From: Magnetospirillum sp. SS-4
GTDB lineage: Bacteria; Pseudomonadota; Alphaproteobacteria; Rhodospirillales; Magnetospirillaceae
DNA length: 40,214 nt
Reading direction: 5' to 3'
NCBI RefSeq assembly: GCF_902729425.1
Contig: NZ_CACVCH010000056.1
Span: 26,053 to 66,266 of the forward strand
Below, one piece after another: positions 24,505 through 34,498 of the stretch. Under the pieces are notes generated by a model. That model was given only the letters and a program-made list of their open reading frames with translations, was not told the origin of the DNA and did no database searches. The first letter of the stretch is position 1. Every line of letters starts with the position of its first letter. Made by a program: the position numbers and the translations under genes.

Positions 24505-26568
24505 ATGCCCGGCATTCCCGAGACCCTCGCAGCTGCCATCGACCACCATAACAGTGGTCGCTTTTCCGAGGCCGAGATCCTTTATCGCCGGATTTTGGAG
24601 GAATCTCCCAATCATGCCGACAGCCTGCACCTGCTGGGGCTGATCGCCTACCAGCATGGCCGGTTCGGCAGCGCGGTGCCGTTGTACCGCCAGGCCATCG
24701 CGGTGGCCGGGGACCATTCGGTCTATCACCAGCATCTGGCCATGGCCCTTCATTCCCTGGGGCAGATGGACGAGGCCATCGCCGCCTTCCGGGCGGCGTT
24801 GTCACTGTCGCCCGACGATGCCGACATCTACAACAATCTGGCCAACCTTCTACAGGAGGTGGGGCGGCTGGACGAGGCCCTGGTCTGCCGTCAGCGCGCC
24901 CTTGCCCAGATGCCGGACAATTATCTGTTCCGCCATAATTGCGGATCGACCCTGGAACTGTTCGCCCGCTACGACGAGGCCGAGTCCTGGTATCGATCCG
25001 CCCTTGAGATCCAGCCCGACTTCACCGAGGGATACAACAGCCTGGGCGAGCTGTGCCGCAAGACCGGCCGGACCGATCAGGCGATCGCCTATTACCAGCA
25101 GGCGCTGGCGCTTCAACCCGACCACATCTCGTCTCTCAACAATCTCGGCCTTGCCTACAAGGAGAAGGGGCTGCTGCACGAGGCGGCGGCGGTGCTGAAC
25201 CGGTGCATCGCCCTGGAACCCGGTTATTTCGCCGCCCAGGCCAATCTGGGAACCATCCTGCAACAGCAGGGCCGGATCGACGAGGCCATCGACCGCTTTC
25301 AGCGGGCCTTGCGGCTGAATCCCGATCATCATGTGGTTCGCAGCAACCTGATCTTCGCCCTGACCTATCAGGACACCACCACCGGCGTCAGGCTGCGTGA
25401 CGAGGCGGTGGCGTGGGACCGCCGCCAGTCGGTCCTGGTTCCCGCGGAAACCAGGCCTTTCGCCAACACGCCCGATCCCGACCGGCCGCTGAGGGTGGGA
25501 TTCGTCTCGGCCGACCTGCGCGATCACGCCGTCAGCTATTTCCTGCTGCCGCTGTTCCGTAATTTCGACCGTTCGGCGGTGTCGGTGCATTGCTACAATG
25601 AAGCCTTGCGCGACGACGTGGTGACCGACTGGTTCCGTTCGCTCGCCGATGGCTGGTGCGACAGCCGCGGTATTCACGACAACGCCCTGCTGGACAAAAT
25701 CCGCGCCGACGGCATCGATATCCTGATCGATTGCAGCGGTCACAGCGGCGGCAACCGCCTGCGTCTGTTCAAGCGCCGTCCGGCGCCGGTGCAGATTTCG
25801 ACGCCGCTTGGTCACGGCGGCACCAGCGGCGTCACCGAGATGGATTACTTCCTGAGCGACATTCACCTGACGCCGGACGGTTACGACGGCCAGTTCAGCG
25901 AGCGGCTGCTGCGGCTGCCCCGCGTCTTCGCGCCGTTCGAGCCCAAGGAGTTCTGGCCGGCGCCGGCGCCGGCCGTCCCGGAAGGAATGGTGTTCGGCTG
26001 TTTCGCCGACCCGCTGCGGGTCGGCGCCAAGGCGCTGAACCTATGGCGGCGGCTTCTGGACTCGGTCCCCGGATCGCGCCTCTTGTTCAAGAACAAGGCC
26101 TATGACCATCAGGTGATGGAGCGCCACTGGCGCGGCCGTTTCTCGGTGCTGGGTGACCGGATCGACTTCGAGGGACTGCCCGGCTACTGGGCCAGCAACA
26201 TGGATGTCTACGGCAAGGTCCGGGTGATGCTGGATTCCTGCCCATCCACCGGGGCGACCTCGACTCTCATTCCCATGTGGATGGGGGTGCCGGTCATGTC
26301 GCTGGCGGGGACCCACGTCATGGAACGGTTCGGCGCGCCGTTCCTGCGCAATGCCGGCCTCGGCGACCTGGTGGCCGACGGCGAGGACGCCTATCTGGCC
26401 ACCGCCGCCGCCCTGATCCGGGACGAGACGCGGCTGGCCTTCCTGCGCGCCGGACTGCGTCGGACCATGGCCGATTCGGCCCTGCTGGACGGGTCGGGCA
26501 TCGCCCGCGACTGGGAGGCGGCGCTGCGGCAGGTCTGGCGGGAATGGTGCGTCGAGGGGGCGCGATGA
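24505..26568 (+). CDS. TPR-GT41 glycosyltransferase 2
   Basis: This 687-residue protein has eight or so TPRs (residues 5-290, including the consensus-rich YNSLGELCRKTGRTDQAI) and a GT41 region from about 325 (RVGFVSADLRDHAVSYF). The catalytic-type His in LRDH is kept. The donor region differs from canonical OGTs as in its neighbours: LGHGGTSG, Arg505 in DPLRVG, and ATSTLIPMWMGVP. It begins 33 nt after gene 1 with no clear ribosome site and ends overlapping gene 3 (ATGA), so expression should be coupled forward. Its TPR block is the most regular of the set, suggesting a long protein-binding groove. Confidence 0.85.
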   Translation: MPGIPETLAAAIDHHNSGRFSEAEILYRRILEESPNHADSLHLLGLIAYQHGRFGSAVPLYRQAIAVAGDHSVYHQHLAMALHSLGQMDEAIAAFRAALSLSPDDADIYNNLANLLQEVGRLDEALVCRQRALAQMPDNYLFRHNCGSTLELFARYDEAESWYRSALEIQPDFTEGYNSLGELCRKTGRTDQAIAYYQQALALQPDHISSLNNLGLAYKEKGLLHEAAAVLNRCIALEPGYFAAQANLGTILQQQGRIDEAIDRFQRALRLNPDHHVVRSNLIFALTYQDTTTGVRLRDEAVAWDRRQSVLVPAETRPFANTPDPDRPLRVGFVSADLRDHAVSYFLLPLFRNFDRSAVSVHCYNEALRDDVVTDWFRSLADGWCDSRGIHDNALLDKIRADGIDILIDCSGHSGGNRLRLFKRRPAPVQISTPLGHGGTSGVTEMDYFLSDIHLTPDGYDGQFSERLLRLPRVFAPFEPKEFWPAPAPAVPEGMVFGCFADPLRVGAKALNLWRRLLDSVPGSRLLFKNKAYDHQVMERHWRGRFSVLGDRIDFEGLPGYWASNMDVYGKVRVMLDSCPSTGATSTLIPMWMGVPVMSLAGTHVMERFGAPFLRNAGLGDLVADGEDAYLATAAALIRDETRLAFLRAGLRRTMADSALLDGSGIARDWEAALRQVWREWCVEGAR

Positions 26569-28613
26569 CCGACGATGTCGGGCAATTGTTCCAGGCCGCC
26601 CTGACCCATCAGGCGGCGGGCCGCACCCGCGATGCCGAGATCGCGCTGGGAAGCATCCTGGCGGTCGAGCCCGGCCATGCCGAGGCCATCCACATGCTGG
26701 GCCTGCTGGCCTTCCTGCGCGGCGATTACGCCGTGGCCGCCCGACTGATGCGGCATTCCATCGCCCTGGCGGTCCAACCTCCCACTCATTTCTGGTCCAA
26801 TCTGGGCGAGACCTGCCGCCGGATCGGGCTGATGGACGAAGCGCTGGAATGCTGCCGCAAAGCGGTGGCCACCGATCCCGATAACGCCTCGGCCCACCTC
26901 AATCTCGGACTGACGCTGCGGGGAAGCGGCGATCCCGCCGCCGCCGCCGCCGCGTTCCAGGACGCCATCCGCTGCAATCCGGGACTGTGGCGCGCCCACA
27001 CGTCGCGGGCCTCGGCCCTGGCGGCGGCCGGCCGGACCGACGAGGGAATCCGCTGCCTGGACGCCGCCTCCGCCCTGCTGGGCGACGATCCCGACCGCCT
27101 GTCCACCGCCGCCGGGACCTGGGTGGAACTGGGGCGGCCGACCGAGGCGGTCGAGTGCTATCGCCGCGCCCTGGCGATCCGGCCCGGCGACGCCGAGATT
27201 CTCAACAGCCTGGGCGTGCTTTTCGACCGGGCCGGGCGCAAGATGGCCGCCATCGAGGTCTATGGCAAGGCCATCGCCGCCGCGCCCGGCCTGGGCCATC
27301 TCTACAGCAACCTGGGCAATGTGCTGCGCGACATCGGCAACTGGCCCGAGGCGCTGGCCCATTACCGCCGCGCCCTCGAACTGCGGCCCGACCTGTTCGT
27401 CACCCAGTCGAACATTCTGTTCACCCGCCTGTTCGATCCCGCCGCCACCGGCGCCGACCTCCTGGCGGAGGCCCGCTCGTGGGAGGCGGGCAGGGGAACC
27501 CCCGCCGTCCGCCCGCCGCCCGCCTCCGGCCCCGACAGGCGGTTGCGGGTGGGGTATGTCTCGCCCGACTTCAAGGAACACGCGGTCACCTTCTTCGTCG
27601 AACCGCTGCTGCGCGCCCATGATCGCCGGCGGGTCGAGGTGTTCTGCTACTCCGACACCCTGCGTCCGGACGATACCACCAAAAGGCTGCGCGCCCTGGC
27701 TGACGGTTGGCGCGACACCCTGGGAGTCGACGATGCCCGCCTCGCCGAGATGATCCGCGCCGACGGCATCGACGTCCTGGTGGATCTGGCGGGGCATACC
27801 GCCGGCAACCGCCTGCTGGCCATGGCCGGCCGGCCGGCGCCGGTGCAGGTGTCGTTCATCCTGGGGTATGGCGGCACCACCGGCCTGTCATGGATGGACG
27901 CCATCGTCACCGATGCCGTGCTGACTCCCCCCGGCTTCGAAAGCCATTTCAGCGAGAAGGTGATCCGGCTGCCGGGAGTGTTCGCCGCCTTCCAGCCCAG
28001 GGAAAGCTGGCCCGAGGTGTTTCCGCTGCCCGATGGCCCGCCGCTGCTGGGCTGCTTCACCGACCCGGCACGGGTGGACGGCGGACAGGTGGAGTTGTGG
28101 CGCCGGGTATTGGAAGCCATGCCGGACGCCCGCATATTGTTCAAGCATGCCTCCTACGATTCCCCCGACATGGCCGGGCATTGGCGCCGCCTGTTCGGAA
28201 AGGTGGCCGACCGGGCCATCTTCGAAGGCGTTCCGGGCGGCTGGGGCGCCAACATGGATGTCTACGGCCGGGTCACCGTCATGCTGGATTCGTGGCCGGC
28301 CAGCAGCGCCAGCGCCAGCGTGATCATGCTGTGGATGGGGCTGCCGGTGGTCACCCTGGCCGGCGGTCACGCCAACCAGCGTTTCACCGCCTCGATCCTG
28401 ACCGCCGCTGGTCTGTCCGATCTGGCCGCCATCGATGGCGACGGCTATGTCAGGCTGATCACCACCCTGGCCGGCGACCGCCGACGGCTGGCCGACCTGC
28501 GCGCCACCCTGCGCGACCGGGTGCGCAACTCGCCGCTGACCGATGCCGAGGCCTACGCCCGTGGTGTCGAGGCCGCCTATCGCGCCCTGTGGCGCGACGC
28601 CTGCGGGGCTTGA
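26565..28613 (+). CDS. TPR-GT41 glycosyltransferase 3
   Basis: This 682-residue protein has about seven TPRs (LGVLFDRAGRKMAAIEVYGK is one) and a GT41 region from about 324 (RRLRVGYVSPDFKEHAVTFF). I set the start at ATG 26565, which overlaps the stop of gene 2; upstream in-frame sequence is a shadow of that gene. Donor-site changes are shared: GYGGTTG, Arg503 in DPARVD, and SASVIMLWMGLP lacking the acid. It is the closest relative of gene 5, with ESHFSE and FEGVPGGWGANMDVYGRV in both and a 48-nt identical stretch. The unit after TPR 7 matches gene 5 as well (FTRLFDPAATG against FTRLLDPAATG). Confidence 0.85.
   Translation: MTDDVGQLFQAALTHQAAGRTRDAEIALGSILAVEPGHAEAIHMLGLLAFLRGDYAVAARLMRHSIALAVQPPTHFWSNLGETCRRIGLMDEALECCRKAVATDPDNASAHLNLGLTLRGSGDPAAAAAAFQDAIRCNPGLWRAHTSRASALAAAGRTDEGIRCLDAASALLGDDPDRLSTAAGTWVELGRPTEAVECYRRALAIRPGDAEILNSLGVLFDRAGRKMAAIEVYGKAIAAAPGLGHLYSNLGNVLRDIGNWPEALAHYRRALELRPDLFVTQSNILFTRLFDPAATGADLLAEARSWEAGRGTPAVRPPPASGPDRRLRVGYVSPDFKEHAVTFFVEPLLRAHDRRRVEVFCYSDTLRPDDTTKRLRALADGWRDTLGVDDARLAEMIRADGIDVLVDLAGHTAGNRLLAMAGRPAPVQVSFILGYGGTTGLSWMDAIVTDAVLTPPGFESHFSEKVIRLPGVFAAFQPRESWPEVFPLPDGPPLLGCFTDPARVDGGQVELWRRVLEAMPDARILFKHASYDSPDMAGHWRRLFGKVADRAIFEGVPGGWGANMDVYGRVTVMLDSWPASSASASVIMLWMGLPVVTLAGGHANQRFTASILTAAGLSDLAAIDGDGYVRLITTLAGDRRRLADLRATLRDRVRNSPLTDAEAYARGVEAAYRALWRDACGA
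28211..28258 (+). repeat. 48-nt identical copy shared by glycosyltransferases 3 and 5 (copy A)
   Basis: These 48 bases are identical to 34084-34131. They encode the catalytic segment RAIFEGVPGGWGANM. Flanking sequence diverges at third codon positions, so exact identity here hints at recent duplication or gene conversion. Confidence 0.75.
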
Positions 28614-28625
28614 GAGGGGGAGCGC

Positions 28626-31600
28626 ATGACCGAAGTGACCGTCACCGTCGATCAGGCCTTCCAGCATGGCGTCGACCTGCATCGCCGGGGGGCGATGCCG
28701 GAGGCGGAGGCCGTCTATCGCCAGATTCTCGCCGTCGCTCCCGACCATCTGGACAGCTTGCACATGCTGGGCCTGCTGGCCCATCAGTCCGGCCGGAGCG
28801 AGCAGGGGGTCGGGCTGATCCGCCAGTCGCTGGCGGTGGGTGAAAGCGGCGCCCAGTGGTGCAACCTGAGCGTCGCCCTGCTGGCGCTGGGGCGGCTGGA
28901 CGAGGCCATGCGGGCGGCCGAGCGCGCCCTGGCCCTGTCGCCGGACCTGAGCGAGCCCTGCGTCAACATGGGAACCGTGCTGGAGAGGCTGGGCCGTCCC
29001 CTGGAGGCGGCGCCGTGGTTCGCCCTCGCCCTGGAGCGTGGCGGCAATCCGGCCGAACTGCTGGGCCGCCAGGGCATGGCGCTGGAGGAGGCGGGCCGCC
29101 ATGCCGAAGCCTTGGCAAAACTGGACGAGGCGGCGGCGGCGGGGCTCGACACCGCGTCGCTTCACTATGGCCGCGGCCGCGCCCTGCACGAGACGCGGCG
29201 CTATGGCGAGGCGATTCCGGCCTATCTCCGGGCGGTGGAACTCGATCCCCGCCACGCCAGCGCGGTAATGAATCTTGGGCTGGTCCACCAGGAACTGAAG
29301 CAGACCGATCAGGCGGTGGCGCGGCTGCGCCAGGCTCTCGACCTGGCGCCGGGAAACTATATCGTCCTTTACAACCTGGGGCGTCTGTACAAGATGATCG
29401 GCCGCATCACCGACGCCATCGAGGCGGCCCGGGGCGCCATCGCCAGCCGGCCCGATTTCGCCAAGTCCTATCTGCAACTGGGCAATGCCTATCATGCCGG
29501 CGGCCAGCTCGGTCCGGCGCTGGAGGCGTTCCGCAAGGCCCACGCCCTGGATGCGGGCGATTCGATCATCCACGACAATCTGCTCGCCGCCCTCGGCTGC
29601 GACGCCACCACCACCGGCGAGACGCTGCTGGCCGAGTATCGGCGATGGAACGCCGCCCACATGGCCGGCATTCCCCGCCTGTCCCACGCCAATGACCCCG
29701 ACCCCGACCGCCGGCTGCGCATCGGTTACGTCTCGCCCGATTTCCGCAACCACGCTGTCGCCTATTTCGTCGAACCATTGCTGGCGGCCCGCGACCGCGC
29801 CGCCTTCGAGGTTTTCTGCTATTCCATGGTCGAGCAGGAGGACGCCGTCACCGGACGGTTCAAGGTCCTGGCCGACCACTGGCGCGATATCCTCCACATG
29901 GGGGACGGCGAGGCGGCGGCGCTGATTCAGGCGGATGGCATCGATATCCTGGTCGATCTGGTCGGTCATACCGTCGGCAAGCGGATGGGGGTGTTCGCCC
30001 GCAAGCCGGCCCCGGTGCAGGTGGCGACCCTGATCGGCCACGACGGGACCACTGGAATGGACGTATTCGACGCCATGTTCGGCGATCCCTGGTTGACGCC
30101 GCCCGGCTACGAGGCACTGTTCGCCGAGCCGCTGGTCCGGCTGCCCCGGGTGATCGCCCCGTTCCGGCCGCGCGACGACTGGCCCGACGTGTTTCCCCTG
30201 CCCGCCGAGGGGCAGCCGCCGGTTCTGGGATGCTTCGCCGAGCCCAGCCGCATCGGGGACGTGGCGCTGGATCTGTGGAAAATCCTCCTCGACCGGCTGC
30301 CGGGGGCGAGACTGCTGTTCAAGCATCCGGCCTTCGGCGTTCCGGACCGGGCCGGCTACTGGCGGCAACGGTTCGGGCGATGGTTCGGCGACCGCTTCGA
30401 CATGGAGGACGTCAACGGCGGCTGGAGCGCCCATATGGGCGTCTACGGCCGGGTGACGGTCATGCTGGACACCTATCCCCTGACCGGGGCGACCTCCACC
30501 CTGATTCCCCTGTGGATGGGGGTGCCCGTGGTCAGTCTGGCGGGAACCTATCCCGGCCGGCGCTATGGCGCCACCATGCTGAACAATGCCGGCGCTCCCG
30601 AACTGGTGGCGGAAAATCCCGAATCCTTTATCGCCCTGGTGATGGCGTTGGTTGGGGATCGCGACCGCCTGGACCGCTATCGCCGGACCATGCGCGCCAC
30701 CATGAAGGCCAGTCCGATCCTGGACGCGGGCGGGGTCGCCGCCGAGACCGGGCAGGCCTGTCGCCGGTTGTGGCGGGCCTGGTGCGAGGGGCAAGGTGGT
30801 GGGAATGTCTCCGTCACGCCGGCGCCTGCGGCCGAACCCGATCCCCTCGACGCGGAGGGCTGGACCCGGCGCGGCGCCGCGCTGCGCGGCACCCGTCCCG
30901 CCGAGGCGCTGGCCTGCCTGGGGCGGGCGGTGGCGGCGGCTCCGTTCAATCCGGTTTCACACAGCAATCTCGCCATCATCCTGATGGGGCTGGGGCGGGT
31001 CGGCGACGCCATTGCCGCCCTTGGAACCGCCCTCGCCCTGGAGCCCGATCATCCGGAGGCCCTGGTCAATCTGGCAAGCGCCCTCGACATGTCCAATACG
31101 TCCCAGGACCCGGAGCTTGCCCGGCGCTGCATCGACCTCTACCGGGCGGCCGAGCCCGGCTATTCGGACAAGGCCGGCCTTCAATTCAACCTGGCCAATA
31201 TCCACAAGCGTCTCGGCCAGATCGAGGAGGCGCGGGAATGCTGCCGCCGCATCGAGGCGATGCAGGGACCGTGCGGTGCCAGCGTGCGGCGCCTGCTGCT
31301 GGCGCCCAGGGTGTACGAGTCGACCGAGGCCATGGCCGGGTATCGCCGCGAGCTGGAGGCGGGGCTGGACCGGTTGCAGGCCGGCGGCCTGATTCTGACC
31401 GACCCGTTGCGCATGGTGGGGGAGACCGGATTTGGCCTTGCCTATCATAACCTGAACGATTGCGGCGTTCAGCGCCGCCTCGCCGAGTTCTATCGCGCCA
31501 CCGTGCCGGGGCTGGATTACGTGGCGCCCCATTGCCGCGATCCCAGGCCCCGCACCGGTCGGATTCGCCTGGGCATCGTCGGGTCGTACCGTCACAACCG

Positions 31601-32666
31601 GACCCTGGACCACCTCAATGCCGGGCTGATCGGGCGGCTGTCGCGCGATCGTTTCGATATAGTCTTCCTGCGTCCCGGCGGCGTCGCCGACGGCGAATCG
31701 GACGCCATGGACAGTCTGGTGGATCGGGTGGTTCCCCTGGTCGACGACCTGGACGGCGCCCGCCGGGCCATCGCCGAACTGGAACTGGACGTATTGTTCT
31801 ATTTCGAGATCGGCATGGTGTCGTTGACCTATTTCCTGGCGTTCTCCCGGCTGGCGCCTGTCCAGTGCGTCACCTGGGGCCATCCCGACACCACCGGCAT
31901 TCCCGCCATGGATTACTTCCTGTCGTCCCACCTGCTGGAACCCGACGATGGCGACGAGCACTATACCGAGACGCTGATCCGGCTGGGACACCTGCCCACC
32001 TGCTATCCCCGCCCCCCGGTGGAGGAGGTGGTGGCCGATCGTTCGCGGCTGGGGGTGCCGGAAGGGGCGCATCTTTACGTGTGCCCGCAGAACCTGATGA
32101 AGTTCCATCCGGATTTCGACGACGTCCTGGGACGCATTCTGACCGAGGACCCCGACGGCCGGTTGCTGATCACCACTTCCGCCATGGTGGCGTGGGAGCC
32201 GGCGTTGCGCCGGCGCATCGCGGCGCGGTTCCCCCATGTGGCGGACCGCATCGTCTTCCTGCCGCAGATGTCGCGGCTGGAGTTCATGTCCCTGCTGGCG
32301 GCGTGCGACGTCAACCTGGACCCCTTCCACTTCAGCGGCGGCAATTCCACCCACGAGGCGCTGGCCCTAGGCTCGCCGGTGGTGACCTGGCCCGGCGCCT
32401 TCATGCGCGGGCGGGTTTCGCTGGCCCTGTATCGCCGCATGGGGCTGATGGATCTGGTTTGCGCCGACCCTGACGATTACGTCGCCAAGGCGCTGCGTCT
32501 GGCGCGGGACCCCGAATGGCGCTCGTCCCTGCGGGCCGCCATCCGCGAGCGTTCGGCGATTCTGTTCGACGACGCGGCCATGGTGGCCGAGTTCGAGGAT
32601 TTTATGGAAGCGGCGCTGACGGCGGCGGCGCGGGGCGAGAAGGTGACGCGATGGCCGATGACCTGA
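28626..32666 (+). CDS. Double-headed TPR-GT41 protein (glycosyltransferase 4)
   Basis: This 1346-residue protein contains two complete units. Unit A: eight TPRs (about 10-330) and a GT41 region at about 355-720, with the cluster-type changes (GHDGTTG, Arg542 in EPSRIG, ATSTLIPLWMG). A short Pro/Ala linker near 730 (SVTPAPAAEPD) leads to unit B: about four TPRs (735-900) and a GT41-like region at about 975-1330. Unit B belongs to a different branch: GHPDTTGIPAMDYFL, Lys1159 in NLMKFHP, and GGNSTHEALALGSPVV with the acid present. So A is altered at the donor site and B is canonical there. GAGGGGG precedes the ATG. The stop overlaps gene 5 by 16 nt. No frameshift or internal stop is visible. Confidence 0.87.
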   Translation: MTEVTVTVDQAFQHGVDLHRRGAMPEAEAVYRQILAVAPDHLDSLHMLGLLAHQSGRSEQGVGLIRQSLAVGESGAQWCNLSVALLALGRLDEAMRAAERALALSPDLSEPCVNMGTVLERLGRPLEAAPWFALALERGGNPAELLGRQGMALEEAGRHAEALAKLDEAAAAGLDTASLHYGRGRALHETRRYGEAIPAYLRAVELDPRHASAVMNLGLVHQELKQTDQAVARLRQALDLAPGNYIVLYNLGRLYKMIGRITDAIEAARGAIASRPDFAKSYLQLGNAYHAGGQLGPALEAFRKAHALDAGDSIIHDNLLAALGCDATTTGETLLAEYRRWNAAHMAGIPRLSHANDPDPDRRLRIGYVSPDFRNHAVAYFVEPLLAARDRAAFEVFCYSMVEQEDAVTGRFKVLADHWRDILHMGDGEAAALIQADGIDILVDLVGHTVGKRMGVFARKPAPVQVATLIGHDGTTGMDVFDAMFGDPWLTPPGYEALFAEPLVRLPRVIAPFRPRDDWPDVFPLPAEGQPPVLGCFAEPSRIGDVALDLWKILLDRLPGARLLFKHPAFGVPDRAGYWRQRFGRWFGDRFDMEDVNGGWSAHMGVYGRVTVMLDTYPLTGATSTLIPLWMGVPVVSLAGTYPGRRYGATMLNNAGAPELVAENPESFIALVMALVGDRDRLDRYRRTMRATMKASPILDAGGVAAETGQACRRLWRAWCEGQGGGNVSVTPAPAAEPDPLDAEGWTRRGAALRGTRPAEALACLGRAVAAAPFNPVSHSNLAIILMGLGRVGDAIAALGTALALEPDHPEALVNLASALDMSNTSQDPELARRCIDLYRAAEPGYSDKAGLQFNLANIHKRLGQIEEARECCRRIEAMQGPCGASVRRLLLAPRVYESTEAMAGYRRELEAGLDRLQAGGLILTDPLRMVGETGFGLAYHNLNDCGVQRRLAEFYRATVPGLDYVAPHCRDPRPRTGRIRLGIVGSYRHNRTLDHLNAGLIGRLSRDRFDIVFLRPGGVADGESDAMDSLVDRVVPLVDDLDGARRAIAELELDVLFYFEIGMVSLTYFLAFSRLAPVQCVTWGHPDTTGIPAMDYFLSSHLLEPDDGDEHYTETLIRLGHLPTCYPRPPVEEVVADRSRLGVPEGAHLYVCPQNLMKFHPDFDDVLGRILTEDPDGRLLITTSAMVAWEPALRRRIAARFPHVADRIVFLPQMSRLEFMSLLAACDVNLDPFHFSGGNSTHEALALGSPVVTWPGAFMRGRVSLALYRRMGLMDLVCADPDDYVAKALRLARDPEWRSSLRAAIRERSAILFDDAAMVAEFEDFMEAALTAAARGEKVTRWPMT

Positions 32667-34495
32667 CCCTGGGCGATGTCCTGGCACTGCACCGGGCCGG
32701 CCGGCTGGACGAGGCCGAGCGCGGCTATCGCGCCTTGCAGGCCCTGCGGCCGTCCGACCCCGATCTTTCCCACCTGCTGGGCTTCCTGCTCTATCAGCGC
32801 GGAAACGGCGCCACCGGTCTGGCGATGATCGAGCGGGCCTTGATGATGGCGCCGGGCGTTCCCCTGTACCATGCCAACCGGGGCGAGGTCTTGCTGGCGA
32901 TGGGCCGGTTGCTGGAGGCCGAGCCCGCCTTCCGCCGGGCGCTGGAACTCAACCCCGATTTCCTGCCGGCACGGACCACCCTCAGCAAGATGCTGATCGA
33001 GGCCGGCCGGCCAGACGAGGCGCTGGAGGTTTCCATTCCTCCTCGGGGCGACGACGGGGTGGGGGGCAAGCTGCTGGTCAATCGCGGCATCGCCCTGTCG
33101 GCCCTGGGGCGCAAGCTGGAGGCCCATGCCGTGCTGTCGCGCGCCCTGGCCCTGGACCCGACCCTGGCCGCCGCCCATGGCAATTTCGGCAACGTGCTGC
33201 GCGACCTGGGGGACTGGACGGCGGCGCTGGGCCATTATCGCCGGGCGCTGGAACTGGAGCCGGACCTGTTCATCGTCCACAGCAACATCATGTTCACCCG
33301 TCTGCTCGATCCCGCCGCCACCGGCCCCGACCTGCTGGCCGAGGGCCGCGCCTGGGAGGCCCGGAACGGAACGCCGCCGCCGACGGCGCGTCCGGCCTCG
33401 GACCCCGGGCGGCGTCTGCGGGTGGGCTATGTCTCGCCGGACTTTCGCGAGCACGCCGTCTCCTATTTCGCCGAACCGCTGCTGGCCGCCCATGACCGCG
33501 CCCGGGTGGAGGTGTTCTGCTACGCCAACGTGGCGCGGCCGGATTCCACCACCGCACGACTGCGCGGGCTGGCCGACGTCTGGCGCGATGTCTCGACCCT
33601 GGACGACGAGGCTTTTGCCGGTCGGGTTCGCGGCGACGGCATCGACATCTTGGTGGATCTGGCCGGTCACACCGCCGGCAACCGCCTGCGGGCCATGGCG
33701 GAACGTCCGGCGCCGGTCCAGGTATCGCTGGCGCTGGCTTATGGCGGCACCACCGGCCTGTCGTGGGTCGACTATATCTTGACGGATTCCGTGCTGACCC
33801 CGCCCGGTTTCGAAAGCCATTTCAGCGAGACGGTGGTGCGCTTGGCCGGCGGGTTCGGCGCCTTCCGGCCGAGGGACGACTGGCCCGGAGTGTCCGCTCC
33901 GCCGGATGGTCCGCCGCTGCTGGGCTGCTTCACCGATCCCGCCCGTATCGACGCCAGCCAGGTGGATCTGTGGTGCCGGGTGCTGAACCGGGTGCCCGAT
34001 GCCCGCATCCTGTTCAAGCATCCCGCCTATGATGTCCCGGATATGACGGAATACTGGCGGCGGCGGCTGGGGGCGGTGGCCGGCCGGGCCATCTTCGAAG
34101 GCGTTCCGGGCGGCTGGGGCGCCAACATGGACGTCTATGGCCGGGTCTGCGTCATGCTGGATTCGTGGCCGGCCAGCGGAACCAGTTCATCGCTGATCAT
34201 GCTGTGGATGGGGGTGCCGGTGGTCACCCTGGCCGGCCGCCACGCCAACCAGCGGTTGACCGCCGCGATTCTTGCCGCCATCGGACTCGACGATCTGGCG
34301 GCGACCGATGGCGACGGCTACGTGGCGTTGCTGTGCGGGCTGCTCGGCGATCGCGGCCGTCTGGCGGCGTTGCGCGCGGATATGCGCCGGCGCCTGAAGG
34401 GTTCGCCGCTGCTGGATGCGACGGCCCATGCCCGGGCGGTCGAGGAGGCCTATGGCGCCATGTGGGCCGATGCCTGCCGCCGGAAGGGGGACTGA
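32651..34495 (+). CDS. TPR-GT41 glycosyltransferase 5
   Basis: This is the shortest of the set at 614 residues, with about five TPRs (residues 5-230) and a GT41 region from about 253 (RRLRVGYVSPDFREHAVSYF). The start ATG 32651 lies inside the end of gene 4 and is preceded by GAGAAGG. Donor-site changes: AYGGTTG, Arg432 in DPARID, and TSSSLIMLWMGVP. Close paralogue of gene 3 with two TPRs fewer, so it may have lost or never gained repeats after duplication. The segment IPPRGDDGVGGKLLVN breaks the TPR register near residue 130. Probably protein-glycosylating, with target unknown. Confidence 0.85.
   Translation: MADDLTLGDVLALHRAGRLDEAERGYRALQALRPSDPDLSHLLGFLLYQRGNGATGLAMIERALMMAPGVPLYHANRGEVLLAMGRLLEAEPAFRRALELNPDFLPARTTLSKMLIEAGRPDEALEVSIPPRGDDGVGGKLLVNRGIALSALGRKLEAHAVLSRALALDPTLAAAHGNFGNVLRDLGDWTAALGHYRRALELEPDLFIVHSNIMFTRLLDPAATGPDLLAEGRAWEARNGTPPPTARPASDPGRRLRVGYVSPDFREHAVSYFAEPLLAAHDRARVEVFCYANVARPDSTTARLRGLADVWRDVSTLDDEAFAGRVRGDGIDILVDLAGHTAGNRLRAMAERPAPVQVSLALAYGGTTGLSWVDYILTDSVLTPPGFESHFSETVVRLAGGFGAFRPRDDWPGVSAPPDGPPLLGCFTDPARIDASQVDLWCRVLNRVPDARILFKHPAYDVPDMTEYWRRRLGAVAGRAIFEGVPGGWGANMDVYGRVCVMLDSWPASGTSSSLIMLWMGVPVVTLAGRHANQRLTAAILAAIGLDDLAATDGDGYVALLCGLLGDRGRLAALRADMRRRLKGSPLLDATAHARAVEEAYGAMWADACRRKGD
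34084..34131 (+). repeat. 48-nt identical copy shared by glycosyltransferases 3 and 5 (copy B)
   Basis: Identical to 28211-28258; see that entry. It lies in the same place of the catalytic domain in the paralogous gene. Confidence 0.75.
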
Positions 34496-34498
34496 GGG

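Noticed and set aside
26277-26564. N-terminal extension of glycosyltransferase 3
   Set aside because: The segment is a different-frame reading of the end of glycosyltransferase 2; the TPR start at 26565 fits the family.
27888-30794. 968-codon open frame on the minus strand
   Set aside because: It is antisense to the glycosyltransferase genes, its translation is rich in Gly, Gln, His and Arg without any family pattern, and the plus strand encodes clear TPR and GT41 motifs. Long antisense frames are expected in GC-rich DNA.
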